From contig BSBM01000361.1 of the NCBI GenBank assembly GCA_027924585.1, positions 66,500,001 through 66,564,000 of the forward strand: a stretch of 64,000 nt of DNA. The letters are read 5' to 3'. Position 1 is the first letter of the stretch, and every line of letters begins with the position of its first letter. A program made the translations under genes and the position numbers. Under the pieces are notes generated by a model. It was not told the origin of the DNA. It was given only the letters and a program-made list of their open reading frames with translations, and made no database searches. The stretch comes from Larix kaempferi. Lineage: Eukaryota; Streptophyta; Pinopsida; Pinales; Pinaceae. This document shows positions 38,201 through 50,320 of this stretch, piece after piece.

Positions 38201-39722
38201 CATCAATCATCATCAATAAGCATCTATACATGGCCCACATCATCACAGATCCCAATAATGTACAACCAAGGATAAATCACATCAGTAGACTAAGACATGC
38301 TTCTCTAATCATTTTCACAGCCTAGCTCAAAGTATAAGATCCATTCAGTGGCATTAATCAGGTTAGCATATTCCTTTGTTATATAAAATTACTTGCACAA
38401 TAGTTCAAATGACAAACTCACCCATTGGACATGGTCAAACTGCTAGTGAAGGATGAAGGCTAGGAACAAGGTTGGGCAAAGGGTTTGACCTGTCTAACTC
38501 AACTCAAAAATACTTTGGACTGGGAGAAAGGGGAAAGCTACAAACTCTTTGCTGGACAAAATAACACGGGGGATGGTTGTGCCTCACAAATGGATAAGTT
38601 GTTCAGAGAGTGCTTATTCAACTTAGGCATCATGTCTACATCAAGTTGATCCAAGTTCATTAGGATCATTCAATTTCATTTCATGGCCTTTTTGGCCTAC
38701 ATAACCCTTCGGATCTCAGGTGTGCTGATAAGCACAACTAGTTGCAGCTTTCATCCAGGGCATGTTTTTCAAATACATATAAGGTCAGCAATTGTTTAGA
38801 TATAGCTTTTAAGAACCATTGTTTTTTTGGACCTTTCTTATACTCTTCGAGGAGTATTTTTAGCTGTTCATCGCTCTTGCCCTATTTTTTTTGTTTCCAT
38901 GGGCGAATTTATAAGTTTCCATAGGTAGAACATGAGCTTTCAGTTTTAGCCAACAACATCTCAAGTGACTAGGGGGAGTTCGAGCCAATGTCAAACATCG
39001 GGACAACCGACCAGAATGATTTAGGCCTACAATCCAACTCACCAAAGGCAAGTTTTGTCACCAACTTAGAGCCGAGACACTGAATATACAGGGATGCGGT
39101 CCAAACACAGAGGTAGAAAAATGGGGAAGTCCTCCGTATTAGAAAGTCACATGAGACAGGTCAAGGCTTAAAGTCAAATAGGAAGGTCATGTATGGATGG
39201 AGTCAAGTGAATATGAAGCCTGCACTAGCAGACAACTGGTGTCAGGAAAGACCATATCTATGTAAGGTGGAAAACCAGTGGGTTTTGTTAAATGACCTAA
39301 ATGTGCAAGCAATTGTCCATTTTATGATTTATAGTTCATTTTAAACAGTTAGCCACATCAGGAATAATATACCAAGCAGATGCTATGAACATGACTAAAT
39401 CAACAAGATAATAATCCACAGTCAGTGATAAAGCATCCATAGATCATACAACATCATCATAATAATAATCATCATGTACCATCTAAAACACTGCTGCAAT
39501 ACATCTCTAAGCACTGAACTGAAACTGTATGGGATAAAGGGTCACATCAGTCATCAAATCTGAACTCTCAAGGCTCAGCCTTGACACAAGGTCTAAATAA
39601 TATACTACTCTGATCATGAGTGATCCAAAATATATAGCCATGCTCTGGAATAATGAAAGCTATGGAATGTGCAGATATCTGTTGAATAGGGATAGTAGCC
39701 CTGCTACTATAGTGTGATAACA
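35257..39722 (-). mobile_element. Long non-coding LTR unit, copy D: complete, 4466 bp, 5-bp TSD
   Basis: Both ends are perfect TGTTATCAC / GTGATAACA inverted termini with TG..CA. The flanking GTGCC at 35252-35256 and 39723-39727 is an exact 5-bp target duplication, as LTR-retrotransposon integrase leaves. Inside there is one promoter-like box (minus CCTATTTAAGG, about 37212-37222) placed 2.50 kb from the 5' end. There is no recognisable PBS, PPT or protein. One TG..CA unit with a single promoter and no internal region is what a solo LTR looks like, though 4.5 kb is very long. Orientation is minus, from the TATA box and from collinearity with A and B. Confidence 0.85.
37212..37222 (-). promoter_or_regulatory. 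TATA-like box of copy D
   Basis: Minus-strand CCTATTTAAGG followed by GGAGCCTCTCATTGTAAA, the block also present after the box in copies A and C. Confidence 0.5.
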
Positions 39723-41234
39723 GTGCCCATGATGCAATTCACTCAAAGGATGGAAAAAGAGATGAGTCGACTGCAAATAGAGTTGAAATTGCAGTTGGTG
39801 GAATGGCTAGGAGTTCAAGGACACATGATCATCCCATTGAGGGTAGTGGTAGGGGCTCCACGGCTATGGATTCACCTACCATGAGGGTTGCCTCATCTTT
39901 CTTTGTTCCACGAACCAGAAGTGGTGCTCAACCTCCCATCAAGTCTATGGATAAAAAAAAAAAAGAAGGAAGAAGTAGATAGGCTTATGGGGAGGATGCT
40001 TTTCTAGAGCGACTTGCCTCTTACCATCACAAGAAACAATCCCTTTTTTTAGCCAATGTGTGATGCCATTGCTATTGTTGGCTCAGGGTACAAGTGCCCT
40101 ACATATGAGGAGATTCGGGGGCCTATTCTTCAAGAGGAGAAGGACATCAACACTAGATTGGAGGAATTCAAACAATTGCAGGAGACCTCCGGATGCACAG
40201 TATGTCCAATGGTTGGACAGATAAGAAGGGTAGGACCCTTATCAATTTCTTGGTACATTGCCCTACAGGTACCATGTTTATCAAATCCGTTGATGCATCG
40301 GCACAGATAAAAGAAGCAGCATTGTTATGTGAATTGTTGGATGGGGTCCTCAAGGAGATCGGTTTGCACAATGTGGTGCAGATCATAACAGATAATGCAG
40401 CTAATTATGTGGTTGCTGGTAGATTGCTTATGGAGAGGCATCCCTCACTATTTTGGACTCCATGCGCAGCACATTGTATTGATTTGATGCTGAAGGGTGT
40501 GGGGAAAATTACCTTCATCAACGAGGTCATTGATCAGGCTAAGAGTATCACCAAATTCATATATAACCATGCTTTTGTTCTTACCATCATGAGGAGATGC
40601 ACAAGAAACAAGGAGTTGTTGCATCTTGGAATCACATGGTTTGCCACCAACTTCATTTCTCTTCATTCTTTGCTTCAAGTTCAGTTTGAACTGAAGCAAA
40701 TGTTTGTTTGCGATGAGTGGCATGATTGCACATATAGCAGGAGAGAGGATGGGAGGACCATTGCCAGATTGGTGTACACTGACTCCTTTTGGGCAGGAGT
40801 TGAAGAAGTGTGCTCAATTAGTGAACCTTTGGTAAAGGTTCTGAGATTAGTTGACAGTGATAAGCTCGCTATGGGCTATTTGTGTGAGGCCATGGATAGG
40901 GCCAAAGAGGCTATTCGGTCTTATTATGTGGGGAAGGGTACCCCTAGATACAATAGACACATGATGCTATGGGATTTGATTGATACCCACTGGACCGAGA
41001 TGCTCCATTGACCTATTCATGCAGCTGCACTTTACCTCAATCTTGCCTTTTCCTACCAGTGTAAATTTGATTTTGATGGCGAGGTAATGGAAGGTCTCAT
41101 CGAATGTATTAACATGATGGTACTTGATGTTGAGACTCGCACGAGTATTACTCGCGAGATGGAGATGTGTCAGGAGGCTAGGGGACTATTTGGCTTTGTC
41201 GATGCTATCCATGAAAGGACGATTTTGATTCCAA

Positions 41235-41364
41235 GTAAGTGATTACAAATTAGAATTTATTTAGAAATTCAAATTTTTAAATTTCAATTGTGCTTTATCA
41301 TTTTATTTGAAATTTGAAATTTGAATTATGTAATCAAATTCTCTTTATTTCTTATTTGTTGTAG
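41235..41364 (+). other. Intron in hAT transposase 1 (130 bp)
   Basis: CCAA|GTAAGT donor and TTTGTTGTAG acceptor. Removing it joins ILIPS to VWWRTYG in frame. The intron is AT-rich with T runs before the acceptor. Confidence 0.85.
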
Positions 41365-41506
41365 GTGTTTGGTGGAGAACATATGGTGCAAGGGCACCAA
41401 ATTTAAAAAAAATTGTCATCCGAGTCCTCAGCCAAACCTGTAGCTCTTCTGGATGTGAGCGTAATTGGAGTGTATTTGATAAAATACACTCAAAGAAATG
41501 CACCAG

Positions 41507-41623
41507 GTAAGAACTTGAACAAAGCAATTAAATTCATTGTAATTTATTATCCTCTATCATATTGTTTCCCTTGGGCCTCAAGAGTCAAGACTCATTAAAA
41601 AAAAAATTATCACCCTCTTATAG
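41507..41623 (+). other. Intron in hAT transposase 1 (117 bp)
   Basis: CACCAG|GTAAGA donor and CTCTTATAG acceptor. Splicing restores the hAT dimerisation motif KKCTR-LDFPHLNDLVY. Confidence 0.85.
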
Positions 41624-42083
41624 GTTGGATTTCCCACACCTAAATGACTTGGTGTATATCCATTACAATCTCTGACTGTGGATGAAGCAGGTGGAGAAAA
41701 CACCCGAGGTGGATGCCATTTCCATGGACAATATTGATGTATTGTCCAAGTGGAGGGTGGAGACTGAGTTTCCTATCATAGAGGAGGCACCTGTATGGTT
41801 AGAGGAGGAGGAGCAGCAGCAACAGGGGCAGGAGGAAGAGGAGGAGCAGGAGTGGGAGGAGGAGCAGGAGGAGGAGCAGGAGGAGTGGTTTGACCCTGAG
41901 GACTTCATGGAGGGTTCATCAGCACCACCTTCTACAGTGGTCGATGTATCTAGTCCCACATTGGCACCCATGGCCATTACTCACCTTCTGACATCCAGTG
42001 CAGGGCCAGGACCTTCTACTGCTAGGGGAAGGCCTAGAAAACAACCCATGATCTTTTCCCATAAAAGGGGAAGAGGGCATTGA

Positions 42084-43747
42084 TATCAGAGACAAATAGC
42101 TATTATCATTTGCACATTATTCAAGGCCATTCCTCTTTTTAATGAAATTGATTCATCTAACTGACACATGGCATTTTTATGAAGGGAAGTGCTAGATTGC
42201 ACTACCTCTAGAAACCTTCACAAGCAAACAAAAAAGGAGCACTCATGTTGGGATAGGACAAGTGGCTCAAGAGATGAGCACTTCACTAAGGAGGAGCTTC
42301 TAGGAGGACAAAAGTAATATTTTATGAATGAAAACCAACATTTCAAGGAATGCTCAGCCTAGAATGTCCTAGAACAACCCATTATCCAAGAAGCAAGACA
42401 TCTTCAAGAGGACTGCCCATGCTAGAGAGGACAAATGGCATTTCTAGACCTTTCTCATTTATCTTTTGGAGGAATGGTGGATCTAGGGATCTCTAGGTTT
42501 CTCAATAATAGTTTATTGTAAATTAGTTGATGAGGACTCTATAAATGGAAAACTCCTCTCATTTGGCAAATCATAAGTTCAAGTGGTGGAAATCCACCTA
42601 GAATGCTAAGGATGTTGGCATTTACAAGTAAATGCAGGAAAGGATTTGGCAAAGTGTGTTTTTTAGGGGTTTCTACTGGGATGTAGATGATATTGAGGCT
42701 CAAGTTGCCAGATTATCTTCTGCTGGTATATCTTTTTTATTAAATCTGCTACGCATATATCCGTGGACTGTAACCAGAATTGTTAATGAAGAAAAGGCTG
42801 CTGTTCATTTATCTTCCAGTGACTGTTTGCTGTTCTCTTTACTTTTATGGTTGCAACATATGCTGGTTGATGATGAGTTGGAGATGAAATGGCATCTCTC
42901 TCAACTTTTCATGCAGCCCTATGTATCAATGTGGTTGTTTTGATTAGTAATCTTCATGTATTGCATAACTTGCGGATTTCTCCTTTGCATTTAGAGTTTC
43001 TTCATCAAGTCATGCTTTGACTACATTAACCCAAAAGGCAAGGCACTAGGTCTTGCCTGTCCTCTTCTTTTCACTTAAAATCAAAGAACTTCATTCTACA
43101 AATCTGATTTTATGATCAACTTTACAATGACAGGTTTGTAGTCTTATCATGCAATCCCCCCTCGTTCCAGAGGAGAGCTGGCCTAAAGTGAGCAGGACAA
43201 CCACCAAGGTGACAGTGGGTGGTGTCCTCAACTAGGGTTTGTACTTCGACAATTGGACTTATCTTTTGTGTAGACTTGGAGGTAACAGACAGCAAGCTCA
43301 AAATGCTACTACAAGAAATAGTTTACAGATTAGTTCTGATTAAGGAAGAACATATCTTCACCCCTTCACTGAAAGCTTCTGCATCTAGCTTACTATGGCA
43401 ATCTCTCCTTCTGATATTAACAGTATGTGTGTGCTGTTATGGTATGCATATGCTTGGTCACCTGATATCCCACTAAGGATTTTTGGTTTGTAAATCATAT
43501 GTATCCTAAATAAGATCAGATCCATTATATCTTCTGGGGAATTTTACTGTTTGAGTTGATGGGTAACTACAGTGCCCCCAAGAATTTTGAATAATATGTA
43601 ACATTGCCCCTAGTGGCCCAAATTAGTGTAAATTTTAATTTTGTTGGCAACAAAAAGTATACAAAATATATTCACTTTTTTTGTTTTGAAAGTTGTGCTT
43701 TTGTACGCAATCGGCAATATAGATAAGGTAAGGAAGAATCCACATAC
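42084..43747. other. Downstream of hAT 1; LTR-like patch, no gene recognised
   Basis: CTATAAATGG near 42539 with a following CTCCTCTCATTTGGC could be an LTR core promoter. Open frames at 42632-42943 (103 codons) and 43219-43476 (85 codons) match no family I know. The hAT right end was not identified. Confidence 0.35.
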
Positions 43748-43782
43748 CTTGTAATTAGCTACATCCTCAAGGATTCGTATAC
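43748..43782 (-). CDS. Candidate isolated 35-nt exon
   Basis: On the minus strand ATAATTGCAG precedes and GTATGTGG follows a 35-nt stretch that reads IRILEDVANYK in one frame. Both splice motifs are good, but no neighbouring exon was found and the family is unknown. It could be chance. Confidence 0.2.
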
Positions 43783-44831
43783 CTGCAATTATTTAGCAAA
43801 ATACATCAAAAATAAATATACTTTGAATGCAAGTTTCATCAGACAAATATCTTCAGTAATAAGGATAAAATATTTATGAATCATACATAATGTCAAGAGA
43901 TGAGCTCTAAATGCCATTATCTATCCACTGGAAGCTATTCTAAAGTTATATAATAATAAAATGACTTTCTAGTAGTAATTCAATGTCTCCAACCTAAGTA
44001 TTACAACGTCAAACTAAAAATGAATCCTACATCATGAATTTGTCCATGGAAATGTGTTGGTTACCATGAATATCCATATGTTGTGTTTGAGTGGAATTCC
44101 ATTGCAGTGAACACAATGAAATCCAGTGGTGAATCATGTGATAGCAAACCAATCCGAATCAGCCTGGAAATCAGTTGGGTACCGAACCGGTCAGATGAAG
44201 ATCAGCCGATCCACGTAAAAAATTGGCGGATTTTTTACTCTCCAGCAAGTGGGGTCCACGGACTTGAAAACACTCAAAAAATTCTTTTTTTTCTTTTTTC
44301 CTAACCTAACCTAACCCTAGGGCCTAAATCTACTTAATGAAACCCCACCCTCTATTTCTCTACACCTATTTCCTATTCTCATTGTGGAGCATCTCTGCAG
44401 CAGTAGCAAACAGTGCGAGTGAGGGATGGCCGTGGAGACAGCGACACAGTCAACTGTAAAGCTTGGTCCTTGGAGCCTTGGTGTTGGAATCTGGACTGTT
44501 GGATAGTGGAGTTGGAGCCTTGGAGTAGTGGAGTAACCTGTAATAGTTACTGTAGTCTGTTTACTGTAAGACTGTAAGTCTGTAACAGCTTGGAAGTTTG
44601 GAACTTGATGCTTGGCAACTTGCCTGCTTGGAGTTTGGTCTGTTGGAGGCTGCCTAGAGGAGGTAAACATTTAAAAAATTTAAAACTTTAAACACGCTTG
44701 ATGTTGCCAGCTTGCCATATTATTAGTTTTTCTCATTATATTTGCTTGTTTTTTATTATTTGCATGTTCAGATTTTTGTTCTTTTTCTTTGCATGTTCAG
44801 TCAACTTTAGATCTGCATTCTACAGAGTACA

Positions 44832-45425
44832 ATGGCTCCAAAAGCAAAAGATCCTGCATGGATCCATGCAGATGTCGTTGAGGGGGAGACCGGAGATGTA
44901 TTGCAAGAAACGGATTAAGGGGGGGCATTTTTAGGCTTAAACAGCACTTGGCTTCTATTAGAAGTCAAGTCAAGGCATGTGAAGCTCCATTAGATGTGAT
45001 TGGACAGATTATGGCTGATTTGCAAGAAAAGATTGAAAAGTTTGAAGAGGATAAGGCTCAGCAAAAAGAGAGAGGAAGAAATAGGGAAGAAGAGGAGGCT
45101 TGCCGAAATGATGGGCGGGATCTATGCTCCTAATTTTTCAAATGAAGACTCTTCATCTATCCCTTCTACCACTCTTAGGGATCCCTTTCAGTATGTTCCA
45201 CCCTCTAGTCTACACAAAATAAGGGCAGAAAGAAGAATAACATTCAAAGCTATTTCACACCTCCCACCACCTTTGCCAGTGCCAATGCTTCTCAGCTGGC
45301 TCCAACACAAGTTCAGCCCACCTTAGATGCCCACTGGAAGAAGCAATACAAAGAAGTTGCCTATGAGTACATAGCTAGATGGCGGTATGATCCAGATCTT
45401 CCCTTCAATGCTTCTCACTTGTTGT
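44832..45425 (+). pseudogene. hAT transposase 2, N-terminal fragment
   Basis: Begins MAPKAKDPAWIHADVVEG. After a frameshift near 44900 it reads RGGIFRLKQHLASIRSQVKA, followed by CEAPLDVIGQIM and a long charged coiled-coil-like stretch rich in E, K and R. This is a BED zinc finger (W, C pair, R-L-K-Q-H-L, final Cys) of a hAT transposase, in a different subfamily from hAT 1. Further frameshifts follow. At 45322-45419 the frame LDAHWKKQYKEVAYEYIARW then YDPDLPFNASH is the hAT segment just upstream of the catalytic domain. The element stops there; the DUF659 and dimerisation parts are missing. Confidence 0.8.
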
Positions 45426-45429
45426 CCAC

Positions 45430-46417
45430 TAAGTTGCACTTAGTTGGATTTCATGTGAACCACTGAAGACTTGAACAACATACTTGTTCAATGCCAGTGT
45501 TGAGAAGTTCAGCAGGCCAAATTTGGCTCTTTTTGTAAAAATTGTATGTCCATACCCCTTGGGGATGTTGTAATAAGTTGGTCTAGCATGGCCTTTTTGT
45601 TTATTATGCATTGCATTTTAGTGACGTATAATTTCTGAGTTTTTCACTCACACCTCCAAAGCTAGAGTATACGCCTTGGTGGCTAAACCTTGGGAGGTTA
45701 TTAAAGTCTAAGTGTCTATGTATTTTTACATGCTAGCCATCAATAATGAGTCATATGGGCATGCACTAGGTCCCCCCAGGTTTTATTTGTTTTTTCAAAC
45801 ATAAAAAATTTTCCAGCAAACACGCAATTTTTTAATGTTTTAATTAAAAATGTTGAAAATCTCATAGAAAAGTGGTTAGGAGGTGAAATTCACCATGGGG
45901 GTGCTTGTTTTCTAACCCGGAGCACCCATATTACCCCTAAACCCACTTTTCCTAAGTTATAGGTGATTATTTTTCACTTAAATAAATACTCTCAAAAATA
46001 TTAAAAGAGAATTAAATAATTCAAAAAGTAAAGATTTGAGAGAAAATCCAATTCCTAAATTAGGGGAATTTGGTCCATCCAGATAAAGAGGCATTTGGGT
46101 GGGCAAATCAAATCGGAGGCAATATCAATCAAATCATGGTAGTCTCAGTCAAGATCTTAAGGAGGGCAAGTATATCTCTTGGGATTGATGCACCCACTCT
46201 CCACATGGGTAACTTTCCTCTTATGTGGCAGCAAATTGGTGGTTGAAGGAGTTTACAATAGAGATGGATGCGCCCCTCTTGTGAGGTGGTTGCCATCTCA
46301 TCCCATTCACTTCAATCAAGGCTTGGATTAAGGAGTAATCAGCTCCTCCATTTTAGAGATGCGCCCTCCCTCTCTTGGATGCCCCCCCCCCCCCCCCCCC
46401 CCCCTCTCATTTCCTAT
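45430..46417 (+). mobile_element. Left part of an LTR split by the copia element (family E copy 2)
   Basis: Non-coding, with G/C-tract phrases (CGCCCTCCCTCTCTTGG). It ends in a promoter whose TATA box was interrupted at 46418-46422. The right half continues at 52485 with GCGAGACAATCTCC. Rejoined, the junction reads CCTATATAAAGCGAG. Its left border is unknown. Confidence 0.5.
46382..46404. repeat. Homopolymer of 23 C
   Basis: An uninterrupted C run 13 bp upstream of the split TATA box, flanked by ..CTTGGATG and TCTCATTTCC. Its length may be affected by sequencing or assembly error. Confidence 0.85.
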
Positions 46418-46422
46418 ATAAA

Positions 46423-47306
46423 TGAAGAAAATTTGACTTAAAATATGAATTTTCTCATCTACACATTTCATCAAACACTTACAGAAACTAGGGTTTTAAC
46501 TTAAATTCTTGAAAGTAAAACCACACTTCTGAAATGTACTTCAAAAATTCTGCCAAATACTGAAACAATCATTAAGCACATGAACACAATGATTTCGGTC
46601 AAAGACCGGGGAAAACCCTAGAGGAAATTTTTTCTTTAAGAAGAGTAAAAACTCATAAACTTCTTACAATAAATTTATGTTTTCTTTTAAACCCTTATTG
46701 ACAGAATTTCACAAAACAAAACAGCAACAAACACTACCTCGAAATGTGCCCACACGTGCCAGAAAAGACTATGTTGTACGGTTCTGTCAGTCTGCAATAA
46801 ATGCACCAGCGGCTGCCTTGGAAACTATGCCCACACGTGCCACTGTACGGATCTGACAGAATGTTGTACTAATCTCTTAATGGCTGTCTTGGGAAGTGTG
46901 TTGCTCCTTCTCTTGGGAAATTGTGCCTTTTCTCTACTCAGGACCTCTTCTTGATCTTCAATCTTCTTCTCTTTCTCTCTTGATAGTGAGTGTATCAAAT
47001 GCCCCTCTCACTTTGTTTTTATACTTTGTCTTTGGCAACTAACTTCTCCAACTACCTAATCTAGGGTTGAGAATTAATTACAAAATCAATGGTTCACATT
47101 ATAACTCACTTTTAAAAAAAAAAAACTTTAATTATTAAATACATCATTTAAGTGTGACCCACTTTTCTAAAGTATAAAATCATATTGACTTTATTTACAT
47201 AAACGTCACTTTGTTACATAAATACATAAAGGACAACTTTTTTGGTCCTCCTCATCACACCCACACCAAAAAATATGGGAGGACCTTCAGAGTTAACTTT
47301 TCAACA
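46423..47306 (-). repeat. Copia 3' LTR, 884 bp
   Basis: Collinear with 48959-49311 plus 51910-52479 of the other LTR. The minus-strand TATA box TATAAAAAC is at 47015-47023. Confidence 0.92.
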
Positions 47307-47315
47307 CTCCCTCCT
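47307..47315 (-). other. Copia polypurine tract
   Basis: Minus strand AGGAGGGAG immediately upstream of the TGTTGAAAAG start of the 3' LTR. Confidence 0.8.
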
Positions 47316-47480
47316 AACGAGGGAGGTCCTTCCGGCACCATGCAAATCTCTACCTCTGACTCCTGATGCAGCTCCCTCCTACTCTGGAAAGTCTCTTGGA
47401 GAAGTGTGCCCACCACTGAAAAACTCTGACTTCTGAGATTCAGCCTGAATCCCATCAACCTGCTCATCACCATCATCTGC

Positions 47481-48837
47481 CTAGCTGAGTCTTATGCCAG
47501 TGCTTTGAAGAGAATCAGTCTCCTCATCAGAAGTAATGTAAATAACATGTCGATCAACTGTATCTTCTGCCCCATCCTCTGACTCTGACAGCCATCCACC
47601 TGTCCATGGACGTACAACATGTCCTCTCAAAATATATAGTCTGTCCCTGCGATCACTAATCAAAATAGTAGTCCTGACAGGATCATCTCTTCGATAAATG
47701 AAGACATGACAGTCTCTGACCAATATCCCATAACCATCATCTTCAAGAGATGACATTGAGAGTTTGCTAACTCTCATCCCAGGTACAAATAGGACTCCAA
47801 GTATTTCCAAGACCTCTCCAAGGTCTAGTTGGAACCTGACTGTTCCAACCCCTCGAATAGCTATCTGAGAACTGTCAATGTCTATCTGAATGAAGTGTCT
47901 TGGTCCCAACTCTGTGATAATCTGGAATGCATCATACATTCCAGTCATATGTCTGGTTGACCCACTATCAACTATCTAGACACGCTCGAAAACTGAGGTA
48001 CCTACACTAGAGTCAAAAGATGCTAGAGAAAATTCCCCTGCAAACTCTTCCATTGCAATAGCTACTAAATCTTTCTTTGACTTTCCTTTCTTCTTCTTAG
48101 GACATTTCGTGGCATAGTGTCCTAACTAGCCACAATGATAACATTTGATCTGCCTCAGATCTTTCTTCTTCTTATTCTTCGATTTGGCTGCAAGTGCCAC
48201 ATCCTGCTCAGCATCCTCACTAGTTTGGCCAATCTGTGACCCATCATGGATTTCTTCTTGAGTGAAATCATCCCATAATCTGGACCAACTTGAAAGTTTT
48301 TCTCTGCCCACAATACATTTCACAAAGACCTCCCACTTCTTGGTGAAGCCCTTCAGGGCTATCCTCACCAACTCTGAATCAGGAATGGTCTCTCCTACTG
48401 CTGCCAACTCGTCCTTGACCTTATGTGACACGAGTCAAGTAGGAGGCTACACCCTCATCATTTTTCATTTTAATGCAATGTAGCTTGTCTTTGAGGGCCA
48501 TCTTCCGGTTCTCGTTCTTTGCTTCGAACAACTTGGTCAATGTGTCCCACATCTCTTTAGCAGTTTTCTTTTCTGCTAAGTTTGGCATGAGATGGTCTTT
48601 AACCCCACCCAGTATAATTCTCTAGCCTCTGGCTTCAAGAGCTTCAAACTCCCAAAGGTCATCAATATCTGATGGCTTGGTATCTGATGGCTTAGTCATG
48701 ACACTGGTAATAAAACTCCAAACCCTAAGTTCTTTTAGTACAACAGTAATTCTTACTTTCCATGGAATATAGTTGGACACTCCATCCAACCGATCCTCAT
48801 AACTAATACTCATCATGGAAAAATAACTTGCAACCAA
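47481..48837 (-). pseudogene. Copia gag-protease (pol deleted)
   Basis: Read on the minus strand from 48837: SYEDRLDGVSNYIPWKVRI opens Gag. After a 1-nt shift near 48430, Gag continues with SHKVKDELAAVGETIPDSEL. The zinc knuckle CYHCG-stop-LGHYATKC at about 48090-48140 has an in-frame TAG. Protease follows with VDSGSTRHMTG near 47965, preceded by another stop, then FVPGMRVSKLSMSSLEDDGY and ISDRRDRLYILRG. After 47481 there is only 175 bp to the PPT, so the Gag-pre-integrase, integrase, RT and RNase H regions are missing. Its Gag start resembles that of the copia relic at 3.6 kb, indicating related lineages. Confidence 0.88.
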
Positions 48838-48946
48838 AAATAACTGAAAGATAACTTTTCTTTTTTTTAAACTTTTGAAACTTCAAAGAACACTTGCTAA
48901 CTATCTTTTCAGTATGGCTCTGTTAAACTGAGATCTGATACCATCA

Positions 48947-48958
48947 ACTCTGATACCA
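48947..48958 (-). other. Copia primer-binding site
   Basis: Minus strand TGGTATCAGAGT abuts the 5' LTR end at 48959. A second TGGTATCAGATC follows about 15 bp further in, a local duplication of the site. Confidence 0.88.
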
Positions 48959-49816
48959 TGAAGAAAATTTGACTTAAAATATGAATTTACTCATCTACAC
49001 ATTTCGTCAAACACTTACAGAAATTGGATTTTAACTTAAATTCTTGAAAGTAAAACCACACTTCTGAAATGTACTTCAAAAAATTCTGCCAAATACTGAA
49101 ACAATCATTAAGCAAATGAACACAATGATTTTGGTCAAAGACTAGGCAAAACCCCACTGCTTGGGGAAAACCCTAGAAGAAATTTTTTCTTTAAGAAGAG
49201 TAACTCATAAACTTCTTACAATAAATTTATGTTTTCTTTTAAACCCTTACTGACAGAATTTCACAAAACATAACAGCAACAAACACTACCTCGAAATCTG
49301 TGCCAGAAATGTTGAAATTTCAGGTTATGTACATTTTTCACATATAACAACCTTGATGCAAGAACATGTAAACAATTGTACTGTAAAAATTAAATTCAAA
49401 CTGATTTAAAACAAGATTTTCATCTCTTTCAACTTAATGCTCCATTTAGTCACTGCATTAATGTTGGTCCTCGAGAATCATCAAATACTAAGTTCAGAAA
49501 AATAAAATAAATGAACTATAGTAAAATAAACATGAACTGCATTAAAGAATTAAAACAACCAATTGGATTCAACTTATACTCAGATAGTTTTGATCTTGTC
49601 ACTGAAAGGACAAGTCAAACTAGATAAACTATATACGTATCTTAAGAGAGAGAAGGTTCAGGTAGAATAAAACAGACCTCAAGTTCTTCAATTAAAAATG
49701 ACAGTAGTAAAAAAGACACACAGGTGCTGCAGACTACAAAGGTCAAGCACGTAAGCACATATTCACTCAGAGTTCAATTATAGGCAGAATAGAGAAACTG
49801 TGAGTCTGCTGAATGC

Positions 49817-50010
49817 TGTGAGACAGTCACATACTACAGCCAGAATAGATAAACCATGAGACAGTCACATGCTACAGCCAGAATAGACAGTCGAATGATA
49901 CAGCCAAAATAAAGAAGCCGTGAGACTGTAAGACAATTAATGCTACAACCAAAATAGGGTAGTCGTGAGACAATCAAATGCTATGGACAGAATAGACAAT
50001 CGAATGAAGT
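49817..50010 (+). repeat. Degenerate GTGAGACAGTCACATGCTACAGCCAGAATAG-type repeats
   Basis: About five copies of a 35-45 bp unit (GTGAGACAGTCACA, GCTACAGCCAGAATAG) run in tandem and decay rightward into GTGAAG-rich sequence. Confidence 0.75.
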
Positions 50011-50320
50011 GAAAAATAGGCAGCCGTGAAGAGAACACCGTGCCGTGAAGTGAAATGGATAAGGCCGTGAAGGAGAACACCGTAAGGTAAAATGGATACA
50101 GCCGTAAAAGAAAGTCAACTGAAGATAAACCCCGATGAGAGACAGCCCTGCGTGAAGATAAAGTCAGCCGTGAAGAAAACCGAGAAGATTACAGTCAGCT
50201 CCGTTAAGAGACAGCCGTGAGACAGTCGTGAAAACTAAATCGGAGTGCAAGGGATACAACCGTGAGAAGCCCGCGTGGGATACAAGTGTGAAGGAGAAAC
50301 CCACGTGAAAGGAGAAACCT

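Larger units (their letters stand above)
39728..42083 (+). pseudogene. hAT transposase 1, catalytic and dimerisation part
   Basis: Resumes the BED frame immediately after solo LTR D. A low-complexity linker ends in an A12 run, where the frame slips. Then MCDAIAIVGSGYKCPTYEEI (40056 on) is followed by a 1-nt shift near 40200 into a 273-codon open frame with the DUF659-type block MSNGWTDKKGRTLINFLVH, then TDNAANYV and the hAT C-x2-H motif PCAAHCIDL. A TGA at 41009-41011 replaces a conserved position before PIHAAALYLN. Two short introns (41235-41364 and 41507-41623) flank the hAT C-terminal dimerisation exon WWRTYGARAPNLKKI, with CSSSGCERNWSVFDKIHSKK after it, and the last exon starts LDFPHLNDLVYIHYNL. 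The end is a Glu/Gln tract and a basic GRPRKQP tail, with a stop at 42083. It is unusually complete for a relic. Confidence 0.9.

Noticed and set aside
41663-41977. Ser/Cys-rich minus-strand open frame
   Set aside because: It is the antisense of the Glu/Gln repeat tract at the end of hAT transposase 1.
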